Part shown: piece after piece, positions 30,401-45,400 of the stretch
Numbering within the stretch: position 1 is the first letter of the stretch
Layout: each line of letters begins with the position of its first letter
Source of the DNA: Cyrtodaria siliqua
Taxonomy: Eukaryota; Mollusca; Bivalvia; Adapedonta; Hiatellidae
DNA: 64,000 nucleotides
Direction: 5' to 3'
Assembly (NCBI GenBank): GCA_037043455.1
Contig: JAWPHD010011252.1
Span: 21,624-85,623 of the forward strand
Position numbers and translations under genes: made by a program
Notes under the pieces: model-generated
What the model was told of the DNA's origin: nothing
The model's input: the letters and a program-made list of their open reading frames with translations, nothing else
The model's database searches: none

Positions 30401-33400
30401 TAAGAATGTTAACCCTTCGGATATTGATTATCACCCTCAGCTTCGCCTCGGGCGATAATCATATCCTCAGGGTGAACATTCTTACTATCACCCTCTCATG
30501 AATGTGATATTTATATAATAGACTACTCTACTGCTCCATTGTTTCTAGTATGCATACATGTTATATAATAGGATTATTACTATAGTAACTTGTTCTGGAA
30601 GTTTGTGTCACCTCGAGTAGGTAAATGCCAGATCAGGAACGCACGAGAAGCGTAGCCTCGAGTACGATCCTGATCTGGCATTTACCTACGAGAGGTGATA
30701 CATGTACAAGCTTCAGAACAAGTTACTATAGTAATGACCCTTTTATTATATACCTCTTTACATATCATTAAAATAGAATACATGTATCAAAAACAACAAA
30801 TTAAAACAAAATTATATAAAGTCAAATTAACTGAAAACCACCAACAGGAAAGACATGAAAACATGTACATTACATGGCATCAAAACATGTAGATTACATT
30901 ACATGTTCATTACACATCAAATTCTGGTGAATTTACCAACGGACATAATCTTACATTAATTAATTAACCCACAATGTTCACAAACGCACACACAAACATT
31001 CTGATAGTTCACATTTCATGTTAAACCATCATTGTTTTTAATGTATTACTAGCTTGGCATTCCAATCTGACATTTTCCAAAATCTATTTTTAGTAGCCTA
31101 CTGATAACCTGTAGTGTGATACGGGTTGTTGTATACCATTGCAAGAAAATGAAGGTACTATGTATATATTATTGATAGGTATATAATAAATGCATAGAAT
31201 GCTTATCTGAACGTGTTATATCTGAATATAAACAGCTATGCTATACATGATATCTATCGTACATGTACTATCTTAACATAAAATGCTCTTTTGCACGGAA
31301 CGCCATGTCTGTCTCCTGATGTCATTTTTAATTATATACAGCAGTAGTAACAATATACGTGGTACTTTGGACTTTATATGCAGTGCATTGTTCAATATAT
31401 GCAGTAATGTTTTCAATACACGTGGTGCTTTAACCAATATACTTGGTGCTTTCGGCTTTATAATTATGCAGTACATCGTTCTATATATGAAGCAATGTTT
31501 TCAATATAATATCTTTTTTTAACCCATATACGTGGTACTCTGGGCTTTATAACCAGTACAACTTTTAATATATGCAGTAGAATTTTTAATATACGTGGTG
31601 CATTTGACATTATATGCAGTGCACATTTCAATATATGCAGTAGTATTTTCAATATACGTGGTGCTTAATTCAGTTATTTATGTTTGATGCAACGCGCAAT
31701 ATAACTCTTTATTATATAACCTATAAATAGACGCGTTTTCATTGGCTAAAAAGTAATTTTTTAGAAAAAATATCTAGCGATATTGACCTGTTTTTTTGAT
31801 ATTGACCTGTTTTTTTGATATTGACCTGTTTTATATAATTGTTTTTTTGATATTGACCTGTTTTATATAATTGTAAATTGAGGGTTATATAATAAAACAG
31901 TTATGGACTTTTCAGCTGTTATACATGATGTTGATATGCACCAAAAAATCATTATTGACCTCGGCTATCGCCTCGGTCAATAATGATTTTTTTGGTGCAT
32001 ATCACATCATGTATAACAGCTGAAAAGTCCATAATTGTATAATATGCAGTGCTTATACCTTTATTAAACGCGTCATTGCTACCATTTGTATTGGAAGCAA
32101 AGCGAGGCGACCGAGTGAACCACATTGGAGGCAACATAATGGAAACTCAACCGCCCAAGATAACTCAACTGATCAAGATGACAAGTCAACCGATCAGGAC
32201 GACAAGTCAACCAACCATAACGACAAGTCAACCAATTAAAATGACAAGTCAACTGATCAGGATGACAAGTCAACCAACCATAATTACAAGTCAACGGATC
32301 AGGATGTCAAGTCAACTGATCAGGATGACAAGTCAACTGATCAGGATGACAAGTCAACCAACCATAATGACAAGTCTACTAACCAGAACGACAAGTCTAT
32401 CAATCATAATGGCAAGTCAACCAACATAATGACAAGTCAACCAATCAGAATGACAAGTCAACCAACCATAATGGCAAGTCAACCATCCAGAATGACAAGT
32501 CAACCGACCAAAATGACAAGTCGACCGATCAGGATGAAAAGTCAACTGATCAGGATGACAAGTCAGCCAACCATAATGACAAGTCAACCAATTAGAATGA
32601 CAAGTCAACAGATGAGGATACGTTTAGACCATTCATTATGTCAATACCGAACATAAGACAGCTCCGGCGTTCCATACAGGTGTACCAGAAGTAAATCAAA
32701 TCCCATTGAGTCCAATGCAATATTGAGCAAGCTTTTTAGTTATCCATTTTTCAAAATGAAGTTCAAACTAAGATTCACTTACATACTCTTAGTCATGAGA
32801 CCTGCCTCTCTAGAAAACTGCTGAGAATAGTAGGGGTCATGTGGCATATAAGAAAATAAAATTCTGATCTTTGTTGATACCGTGAACAAACTGCGTTTAT
32901 TCGGCACCTCTTAAATGTGTTCTACTTTCACTTTCAAAACTGTCAAGTTGACAAATAAAATCATCATACAACCATGCAAATGGTTTTTAGCTATCACAAA
33001 CAAGTCAATAAAGTCATTTCAGCCAGAAAAACAGGCCTTAAATACTCAGAAATGCCTTTTATCACAAAAAAAGTTAGGGATTATATATTTGGGAACTCCT
33101 TTCGACTACACCAGGCATGAATACCACAGTGATTTACTTCCTGTATGCCTACAGACGACATTTTGCACAGCGGTGAGCACGAGAACTTACTCCTCTTGCG
33201 ATATATCATATTTCGGTTATTGTCGGTAATGTCCGAAGTATTTGCGAAAAAGCGAACCCCATCAACATAAAGTTGAATGCACTGAACATAAAGGTATAAG
33301 CACTGCATATAGAGTTATATGCACCACGTATATTGCGCGTTGCAACAAACAGAAATAACTGAATTAAGCACCACGTATATTGAAATACTACTACATACAT

Positions 33401-36400
33401 ATAACTATTACTTACCAACTGCAGGTGATGCAGTACATATTTCCTCGTCAATTTTACCATCACAATCGTTGTCGATACCATCACCTGTCACCGTCGTTGT
33501 TGGATAACATATCTGTAAAGATAGTACAATTTCCTTCTAGTAATAAAGGAACGAGCTGTATGCTAAGCTTAAGGGTTGTTTAACAAAAGCATAATGACAT
33601 GTCGCATAAGTAATATGTGCCCCACCCCTCAACGATGGAGCAGTGTTACAGTCCAGTGCGTATATAGGTTATCCCTGACAATATGTTACAGCCCGGTGCG
33701 TATATAGGTTATCCTTTTCAATATGTTACAGTCTGAGGTGTGTAAAGGTTATCACTGTCACTATAAGACAGCCCGGTGAGTATATAGGTTATCCCTGTTA
33801 ATATGTTACAGCCCGGTGAGTATATAGGTTATCCCGTCCAATATGTTACAGCCCGGTGCGTATATAGGCCATATCGGTTAAAACATCAGACCCCGTTCCA
33901 TTCGATGATGCGATGAATAGTAGGGTACTAAATCTGGAACCTGTTGATATCTCAGTTTTCGTAGGAGTAAACAAACCGAAGTTTCAAGATGGAAGCCAAA
34001 TATGTATGATGACATGAGGACTTCCCATGAAAATGACCATTCTCATTTTATATATTCAATCCCTAGGACGTGCACGCATCTATTATAACGGGCCGGAGTA
34101 AAAAAAACACACGTTCGAATGGAACACATTTAAATCATACAAACAATAATAGAAATCCTGATCCTCTTCCGCGTTCACACCCTTTACACAAGTACACCCG
34201 TCACATACTACTTTCATTTAACCATTAATCCTCTAAGCACGACTACAATAGCCGTTGTGTCCATTGTAAACCCAGATCACTCGCAGGCTGATCAGGGTTT
34301 ACAATATCCGGCTGCTGATCAATCATTCCCCCCCCCCCCCCCCCCCCCACCCCACAAAAAACCCCACAACAACACGCCTTTGTCACTAAATGGAATAGTC
34401 TTAATTTAGAGAAAGAACAGTCCATTATATACTCGGTAAAAAAGTTTTGGACCATGGCAGTGTTCGAACCCGTACAATGATCGCTGAACCATGACCTTCG
34501 ACCATAACCCTTATTATCTGAGTTGATAATTGACAATCGACAACAATCAACAATAATTATCGTTTACAATGAAAGTTTGCAAATAAATAATAATCTTTTT
34601 ATTGGTTACTCGAATATCTGTAACTGTTACTTTTTATGGACTTTGCCCTTTGTGTGTTCGCGATATTTTATTAAAATCAAATCGTGTTTGGAATTTAATG
34701 TTTCTGGTACCATATTAACCGGGTAGGGTAGACCTTGGTTACTAAAAAAAGATACTTAAATTAATTCTGTCCACTAGTTTTTATTTTATATGACTTTATA
34801 TGCCTTGGTCCAAAATCTTTTTTACCGAGTATATAATATATGAAGCAAAGTCAAACATACCGTATTAATTGGCGACAAACGCATTCCTGTCACCATATCA
34901 TACGACTCGTACTTCTGCGACCCGTACATGAATCCTCCAAACGACGAGATAGGATTATCGTGACGCACAGTGTGTGTGCCTTCAGTAAGCTAGAAGAAAA
35001 TATACTGGATTTTATTCGCAAACAGAGAAACGCTCGCATTTAATCGTAAACGTTTCGACATCTTACATACGTGTACAACAAGAATACATTATCCAATAAG
35101 TTAAACGCACAATATGGAAATGTAGTTTTTTTTATAAAGAAACTCATCCCCATATATTGTTCAAACCCCGCTCTGTACTACAGTGTTCCGTTAGTGCCGT
35201 CGTACAAACGTCTATCAACGTTTAGAAGTCGATGTGCGATGGTACGATGGCCTTAACGGAACATCGTACTAATTTACGGTGTTGCGTTACATGCATGCTC
35301 ATAGAGTAAGAAATTCACCACAGATTTAGTATTACTATTTGGAACATATGTGCACATTGTGCTGCAGGTAATGGCCTTACATTGTATTACCATCAATATA
35401 TTTTGCAATTGTCAAATTCCAAGGAGAATATAAGATGTACTGAACCGAAATGTATATATTGTAAAAATGTTGAGATCAACTATGTTTAACCTACCGATAG
35501 ATAGCCACCACAGTAGTCAGTGTTTGGTATATTTGTATACACTGTGCCTGAAGGGAATGCACCTCCCATTGATTTTCAACCCCGACTTTTCTGACGTTTT
35601 CACGATAAACATGAAGAAGTTTGCGAAACCATTTGGATGTGTGGGCGTAGCGAAACGAGTAGTCGGCGGCATATTGCTCCATTGGGGGTATGGTTACCAT
35701 GGAAGGATCAGCAGGCTCACTGTAAACAGACATAATGTTCATTCCTTGTGAGGCTTTAGGTTTAATTACACTAAATCAGCCGGATGTGCTCGCACGGTGC
35801 AGTCGAAAGTAGTTCTATATTATTAAATAGTGCTAATCCTTTCAGTGCACTTCCATGTTATTTGTAACTATATTCTGGACATGTTATTGATATATGAAAA
35901 TGCAGCTAATCATGTTATGGACATTTTTTGTTAATATAAATTTAAGAAGTGAAAGTACACAGGGCATGTAATTGCAAATGCAAGGGGTTAAACAAGTTGA
36001 CCTTTGACCCGGTGTTAGTATACAGCTGAAGAAATGTTTCCTACAAGATATTTAACCATCCATTTCCTTGTTAATGTTTCATAGCAGACTTGCTTATTTG
36101 CATGATAAAGTAAGTTTCGCAGAATAATTCTATCAGGGTTTGAGAATTGAACAGGTTGTCAACATGCTTACTTTACTATGGAAGGGGCACTGAGACTCAT
36201 TGACGCTAGTATAACCTTCATCGAATCAACGAGGATTCCTATACTTCCTTCCCCTCTCCCAGGGGACAGGTATAATTCCATAATCATGAAACTACTTTAT
36301 AAATTGAGTATTTTGTTATATTTGGTGTTATTTACAAGGAATGGGGAACTCCATATTTACGAGATATACCACACATGCAGTACAAAGTAAAACTGAGACT

Positions 36401-39400
36401 TCTGTTATATTTACTGCTATTTTCAAGGAATGGGGACCTAAATAATTACGTGATATACCACGCATGCAGTACAGAGAAAAACTGAGTATTTTGTTATAGT
36501 TATTGTTATTTACAAGGAGTGAAGAACTCCATGCGTGATATACCACGCATGCAATACAAAGTAAAACTCTTTTTTATATTGAGCGTTATTTACAAGGAGT
36601 GAAAAACTCCATACGTGATATATCACACATGCAGTGCAAAGTGAAACTGAGTCTTCTGTTATATTTACTGCTATTTTCAAGGAATGGGGCCCTACATAAT
36701 TACGTGATATACCACGCATGCAGTACACAGTAAAACTGAGTATTTTGTTATAATTATTGTTATTTACAAGGAGTGAAGATATACCACGTATGCAATACAA
36801 AGTAAAACTCTTTTTTTATATTGAGCGTTATTTACAAGGAGTGAAAAACTCTATACGTGATATACCACGCATGCAGTACAAAGTAAAACTAAGTCTTTTG
36901 TTATATTCAGCGTTATTTACAAGGAGTGAAGAACTCCATACGTGATATACCACGCATGCAGTCAATAATAAAACTGAGTCTTTTGTTATATCTAGTGTTA
37001 TTTACAAGAAATATAGAAGTCCATACGTGATTTACCACGCATGCAATACAAATTAAAACTATTTTGTTATATTAATCGTTATACAAGGAGTGAAGAACTC
37101 CATACGAGATATACCACGCATGCAATACAAAGGAAACCCGAGTATTTTGTTATATTAAGCGTTATTTATAAGGAGTGAAGAACTCCATACGTGATATACC
37201 ACGCATGCAATAAAACGTAACATCCATAATTTTCACGTACATGCATTGTCCTTTTACGTGATCATGCAAACATTCACTTATCTAGCAGAGGGTTGAGTGA
37301 ACAGGAGTTCCGGACCCGACTGGGATTTTAAAAAAGGCAATCAAAACTGAACTGAGTGTACATATATTAAGTCGTGACTTACTTTGAATTCATTTGACTG
37401 ATAACAAACAACATCACCATGACTGGCTTCGTAGCTAGGCAATGACATACTTGGTTTGAAGGGGTCGTGGTCGTGGCCTGCGTCCCCACACTAACCGTTA
37501 AGGTTTGCCTGTAGTAAATATAGTATGATATCGTAGAAAAATATAATAAGTCAACGAGTAGAGCACACTGAACACACTGCTCACCCACAATGAGCAGACC
37601 TCTCTGGATCCATTGTCGAGATGAGCGCCCCGACGTCGAGATATGCCCACTGGGTAGATGTTGAGACGAGCATCCCGACGTCAAGAGATATCCACTGGAT
37701 CCGACGTCGAGATGAGCAACTCGACGTTGAGATATGCCTGCTGGATCCTACGTCGAGATGATCACCCCGACGTCGAAATATGCCCACTGGACTGGCCGAT
37801 GTCGGGATGAGCACATAAGACCCGAAGTCTAGATAAGCACACTGGTTCCGACGTCGAGATATGCATTACCGTGTATGCCCTTTTCTGTTGCTCAGCGGCA
37901 AATCCTGTCATTATCAGCCGGTACTATAACAACTAAAATTCAAATAAGCAAGCAGTAGGTCAGCACCGAATACGATTTGATGAAAATGTAAATATCATTG
38001 GTTTAAAACAACAGCTACAACAGGTGTCAGAACATTTAGGAAGTACCTCTGGATGGTAGATGCTAAATTAGCGCCATGGAAAAATCCAAAGCTTCTAATT
38101 TGCATTTGTTTTTCCATTAGTTTTTATTTCATTGTTCAATCTAACCTGATGTTAAAGTATTATATATATGGACATGAATAGTGTGAATGAATGTCTCGAC
38201 ATGTTAAAAAAATGAATCGGCGTTTTTCTCCAAATATGGGACAATTTGCGAGCCAAATGTGTGTTATTCACAGAACTAAAGTGTATTTATGTGAATGAAT
38301 GTTAGTGGAACTTGTGACTGATCTCCACAAATAGCTTACTAGGCATTGTGTTCAGTGGGCTGAATTTCACTGGTCTGACACCTAAATGTCTGATTACTAT
38401 ATATTAACCGTATGTCGTTCTCCATTAAAGTGTAACGTGTACCGTCTTCGCTTAGTATTTACAATTATAGTATCAACAAATATAAATGTTTCAAACTGAC
38501 TGATGGTTTGAGACAATATTAATTAACTTTACATATAATAACTTTACTCAAGCTTCGTGCTTCATGATTGGTTCTAAACAAAATAAAGTTCAAATGATTG
38601 TTATTTGGTCACAAATGAATAATTACATAATCAAATGTCAACTCCTATTCTTAACCCGTTTCACACTTCCACACAACCATATATTTTCACTAGTTCGAAA
38701 CCAACCTCATACAGTATCAACCAGTCTCACAGTGTTCAACACACTTGTTCCAAACCACTTCACACCAGCTGAAACCGTATAAGATAGTCTATGCAACTCT
38801 GAGAGTCAGTCCTTACCATCAGCTTGAACCAAAGTTCCAGAACTACCTGATACCAAATCTCGTTAACGTAAAATAGGCTAGACCCGGTATTGCTGTCCGA
38901 AACAAAATGTACACAATAATTCAGTTATCTGTTATATTCACGTAACCGTTAGAATCACGCACATTTTGGTGCACTCATTGCAACACAGGTAGGGTCGGCA
39001 TGATCGCAGCCAATATATAATTCTCATTTCTTTTGGTAAAACAATGCAAGTGTGCCATATTTATTTTATATATCGTCGGTCTATTGTGACATTTTTAAGC
39101 ATTGTCAAGTTGAATTGTGAGTAATGAATGTGTTTGCCTATATCGCATTGAGTACGCGGATACACTATTTTGGCATCTCAGTGTTTATGTTATTAAATGG
39201 TAGATATGACTGACAATAGTGCATGCGTATGTTATGACGTATAGAGCAATAACAAAAATCAATGGGCGTATTACAGCATAATACATGTACAAACGGGCTT
39301 CGTGCAGTCCGTTATGACTAGGCTCTTACACTGCATATGAACTTAACAAGTGGAAAGAGAGAAGCATGTCATATGAATGACTTATCGAATACAAACAATT

Positions 39401-42400
39401 AAAAACTCGTGTTTTAAATCTAACGAGGAACCGTAGAATATACGACGTCCATACTCAAGCGCTTAAAACACCATGCAGTTATTCTTAACATCAGTGACAG
39501 GAAGGATTTCGTCCTTAAATGTTGGTGATTTGCATCATCATATAGCAAGTCTAAGCATTAAATGTTGGTGATTTGCATCATCATATAGCAAGTCTAAGCA
39601 TTAAATGTTGGTGATTTGCATCATCATATAGCAAGTCTAAGCATTATCCAGATATATGTAAATCCCCCGCTACATACTGTTGTAATCATAGTTCCATGTT
39701 ATTTATAGAGTATACGTGTTATATACTTACAAAAAACCGCCGCTACACTTGTTATCATAGTTCCATGTTATTTATAGTCTAAACGTGTTATATACTTACA
39801 AAAAACCGCCGCTACACTTGTTATGATAGTTCCATGTTATTTATAGTCTATACGTGTTTTATACTACAAAAACCCGCCGCTACACTTGTTATCATAGTTC
39901 CACGTTATTTATAGTCTATACGTGTTATATACTTACAAAAAACCGCCGCTACACTTGTTATCATAGTTCCATGTTGTTTATAGTCTATACGTGTTATATA
40001 CTTACAAAAAACCGCCGCTACACTTGTTATCATAGTTCAATGTTATTTATAGTCTATACGTGTTATATACTTTAAAAAAAACGCCGCTACACTTGTTATT
40101 ATAGTTCCATGTTATTTGTAGTCTATACGTGTTATAAACTTACAAAAAACCGCCGCTACACTTGTTAGCATAGTTCCATGTTATTTATAGTCTATACGTG
40201 TTTTATACTTACAAAAAACCGCCCGCCGCTACACTTGTAATCGTAGTTCCATGTTATTTATAGTCTATAATTGTTATATACTTACAAAAAACCGCCGCTA
40301 CACTTGTAATCATAGTTCCATGTTATTTATAGTCTATACGTGTTATATATTTACAAAAAACCGCCGCTACACTTGTAATCATAGTTCCGTGTTATTTATA
40401 GTCTATACGTGTTATATATTTACAAAAAAAACGCGGCTACACTTGTAATCATAGTTCTATGTTATTTATAGTCTATACGTGTTATATACTTACAAAAAAC
40501 CGCGACTACACTTGTTATCATAGTTCAATGTTATTTATAGTCTATACGTGTTATATACTTACAAAAAACCGCCGCTACACTTGTTATCATAGTTCCATGT
40601 TGTTTATAGTCTATACGTGTTATATACTTACAAAAAACCGCGGCTACACTTGTAATCATAGTTCCATGTTATTTATAGTCTATACGTGTTATATACTTAC
40701 AAAAATCCGCCGCTACACTTGTTATCATAGTTCCATGTTGTTTATAGTCTATACGTGTTATATACTTACAAAAAAACGCCGCTACACTTGTAATCGTAGT
40801 TCCATGTTATTTATAGTCTATACGTGTCATATACTTACAAAAAAACGCCGCTCCACTTATAATCATAGTTCTATGTTATTTATAGTTTATACGTGTTATA
40901 TACTTACTTAAAACCGCCGCTACACGTTATTGTAATAGTCGTTCCGGCTTCAGATCCTTGAATCTTAATTATATCACCAGTGGTTCTCGAGGGTGTAGGA
41001 ACGATAGCAAACGTTTTGCCCCACGCTCTAACGGGTAGTATCTGGTCGACAAGATGGTCGCAAGCACCGCTTGTTCCATTGGGATTCACGCTGGTACACA
41101 CGTTTCCGCACATGAGCGCGAACTTCTTAGTTCCTGTGATGTAGGTTCCGGAGAGATCGCCTTTTGATTGTACCTAGCGAAATGGCAATAACATAGGCAT
41201 ACCAGGTGAAATCGAACTACAGAAAGTATGTATAGAGAATGAATGACACGAATATAGCTGAGATCGTCAGTAGTGTGTGTCAAGTGGAAAGCTTCGTTGG
41301 TTTATTAAGAGGCGACCTAGATGGCGGTTAAACCAGGAACTAGGCAGCGTTAATGGTCAAAATAATGGGTAAAACACAAAGAAGGCCATGGATATATGAA
41401 AATAAAAAGCCAAAAAGTCACAAAGCAAGTATTCAATGAATTGAAATAAGCCAGAGCAAAACAGAATACACCATGAAGGCAACAATAAAACAATATTGAA
41501 TGAAATCAAAATGACCGTAATTTTATAAGGATTTGGGTAGACGTCATCATTGGGTCCACACTCTGTCCGGTTATCACTCAATCAAAGAGGGAATTATAGT
41601 GGCGAACTGTTGATGAGTCAACCACTAAGCATGCAGTGCGTTTCCAAAGGATAGGGTCATAAACCCGTTTGGTATTAATAAACATTTTAACATGTTTGAT
41701 AATGATTCTATGAATGTTATCATGACCAAGGATCTTACGATGTTTGTAAATCACGTCAGCATAGATGTCAGATTGTGATAATCATTGTCGCAGAATCAGA
41801 GGTTTGTAAAAAATAAAACTTAAATTTTCTCGAGGATTATGGTAACGGTAACTCTGATGCAGTAGCGTTTTGGTTATACAAAGGCTACTTATATTAGACT
41901 TCACTTCGAATGCAAGCTCCAGAAAAACGAATAAGCTGAGAAAAGCATACGTCATAGAAAGATGGTCTAAAGAGGGCCAATTAACAATATTAAAATTTTA
42001 ATTATCTCTCTTGTCATATACTTTCCTAATTAGTTCTCCATTTTCAATAGAGATATGTAAATCGAGAAAAGAAGCGACAGTATCAGAACTATTAGCTTTG
42101 TTAATTTTAAGTTTTTTAGAATATATAATATTAACCATGGCAGACAAGAAAGGGATATCAATGTCCAATATGGCATCCAGATACCTGAAAATGTCATTAA
42201 AGGCGTCAGTAACATCTACCTGAGTATCTGCTGAAAGACTGACTCAACGTGAAATGTATTTAAAAGCAATACAAAACAAATCTGCGACAGGTGGTGCACA
42301 ATTTGTATCAAAAGGGATACCAACACTTTGTTACGTGCTTCTCAAGATATAAGGCATATGCAAGGCATATCTAAGACGTAAAATGTAAAACATAACGAAA

Positions 42401-45400
42401 ACGTTCATTGTAAACCATACCTAAGACGTTACATGTAAGGCACAACTAAGACATTACATGTAAGGCATAAATAAAACGTTACATGTAAGGCATAACTCAA
42501 ACATTACATGTAAGGCATGTAACTAATACGTTACATGTAATGAACTAAGACTTTACATGTAATGCATAACTAAGACGTTACATATAATGCATAACAAAGA
42601 CGTTACATGTAAGGCATGACTAAGTAGGTACATGTAAAGCCTGACTAATAAGCTATATGTAAGGCATAGCTAAGCCGTTACATGTAATGCAGAACTAAGA
42701 CGCTACATGTAAGGAATTTAACTAATACGTTACATGTAATGAATAATTAAGACGCTACATTTAATGCATAACTAACGTTTTATGTAATGCATAACAAAGA
42801 CGTTACATTTCAAGCATAACTAATACATTACATGCAAGGCATAACTAATACGTTGTATGTAAGGCATACGTAAGACGTTGTATGTAAGGCATAACTATGA
42901 CGTTACATGTAATGCATAATTAATACGTTGCATGCAGGACATAACTAATACGTTATATGTAAGGCATAGCTAATACGTTACATGTAAGACATAACTAATA
43001 CGTTATATGTAAGACATAACTATTACGTTACATCTAAGGCATTACTAACACTTACATTTAATGCATACTTAATACGTGCATGCAAGACATAACTAAGACG
43101 TTATATGTAAGGCATAACTAATACGTTGCATGTAAGACATAACTAAGACGTTACATATAAGATATAATTAATACGTTTCATGTAAGACATAACTAAGACG
43201 CTACATGTAAGGCATAACTAATACGTTACACGTAAGGCATAACTTATACGTTACATTTAAGACATAATTAAAACGTTACATGTAAGACATAACTAATACG
43301 TTACACGTAAGCCATAACTAAGATGTTATATTTAGGGCATAATTAGTACGTTACATGCAAGGCATAACTAAGAAGTCACATGTAAGGCATAACTAAGACG
43401 TTATATGTAAGGCATAACTAAATACTGAAAGGGTGATCCCTTGGAAGGCGCTACATACATGTAAGGCATAACTACGACGTTGCATGTATGACATAACTAA
43501 TGTGTTACATGTAAGGCATAACTAAGACGCTATGTGTAAGGCCTAACTAAGACGCTATGTGTAAGGCCTAACTAAGACGTTACATGTAAGGCATCAATAA
43601 AATGTTACAAGTAAGGCATAAATATGACGTTACATGTAAGGCATAACTACGACGTTGCATGTAAGGCATAACTAATGTGTTACATGTAAGGCATATCTAC
43701 GACGATGTACGTAAGGCCTAACTAAGACGCTATGTGTAAAGCATAACTAAGACGCTATGTGTAAGGCATAACTAAGACGCTATGTGTAAAGCATAACTAA
43801 GACGCTATGTGTAAAGCATAACTAAGACGCTATGTGTAAGGCCTAACTAAGACGTTACATGTAAGGCATCAATAAAACGTTACATGAAAGGCATATCTAA
43901 TACGTTACATTTATGGCATAACTAAGGCGTTACATGCAAGGCATAACTAAGACGCTGTATGTAAGGCACAACTAAGACGCTATGTGTAAGGCAAAATTAA
44001 GACGCTACATGTAAGGCATAACTAAGGTGCTATGTGTAAAGTATAACTAAGACTCTATATGTAAGGTATAACTAAGACGTTTCATACAAGGCATCAATAA
44101 AACGTTACATGGAAGGCATATCTAATACGTTACATTTATGGCATAACCAAGGCGTTACAAGTAAGGCATAACTAAGACGCTGTATGTAAGGCATAACTAA
44201 GACGCTATGTGTAAGGCATAACTATGACGTTACATGTAAGGCATCACTACGACATTGCATGTAAGGCATAACTAATGTGTTACATGTAAGGCATAACTAA
44301 GACGCTGTATGTAAGGCATAACTAAGACGCTGCATGTAAGGCATAACTTAGACGCTGTGTGTAAGGCCTAACTAAGACGTTACATGTAAGGCATCAATAA
44401 AACATTACATGTAAGGCATAACTATGACGTTACATGTAAGGCATAACTACGACGTTGCATGTCAGGCATAACTAATGTGTTACAAGTAAGGCCTAACTAA
44501 GACGCTATGTGTAAAGCATAACTAAGACGCTATGTGTAAGGCATAACTAAGACGGTATGTGTAAAGCATAACAAAGACGCTATGTGTAAGGCCTAACTAA
44601 GACGTTACATGTAAGGCATCAATAAAACGTTACATGAAAGTTATATCTAATACGTTACCTTTATGGCATAACTAAGGCGTTACACGCAAGGCATAACTAA
44701 GGCGATGTATGTTAGGCACAACTAAGACGCTATGTGTAAGGCAAAATTAAGACGCTACATGTAAGGCATAACTAAGGTACTATGTGTAAAGTATAACTAA
44801 GACTCTGTATGTAAGGCATAATAAGACGTTACATGTAAGGCATATCTAATACATTATATTTATGGCATAACCAAGGCGTTACATGTAAGGCATGACTAAG
44901 ACGCTGTATGTAAGGCATAACTAAGACGCTGTATGTAAGGCATAACTAAGACGCTATGTGAATGGCATAACTAAGACGTTACATGTAAGGCATAAATGAA
45001 ACGTTACATGTAAGGCATAATTAATACGTTACATCTACGGCATACCTAAGACGTTACATTTATGGCATAACTAAGGCGTTACATGTAAGGCATAAATAAA
45101 ACGTTATATGTAAGACATAATTAATACGTTACATATACGGCATACCTAAGACGTTACATGTAAGGCATAACTAAGACGTTACAGGTAAGGCATAACTAAG
45201 ACGTTACATGTAAGGTATAACTAAGACGTTACATGTAAGGCATAACTAACACGTTACATTTAAAACAGACTAAAACATACTTGTAAGGCACTAAGACGCT
45301 ATATACAAGACTTCGTGTACTAACTAAACATGCTAAACGATACTCAAAAAAAGCTCACCTGATATGTAGAATATTTCTGCAAGGTAATCGTCTGCGTTTG

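Noticed and set aside
32049..32656. Long repetitive open frames on both strands (MTSQPIR- and LTCH-type repeats)
   Set aside because: They follow from a 21-bp minisatellite whose unit is divisible by three; no start context, splice sites or conserved flanks support a protein.
39854..40911. Open frames repeating [15 protein letters not shown] on the plus strand
   Set aside because: They are the antisense reading of the 69-bp donor minisatellite, not a gene.
42335..45285. CRISPR-like array
   Set aside because: Units are contiguous 25-mers without unique spacers in a eukaryotic intron, so it is a satellite.
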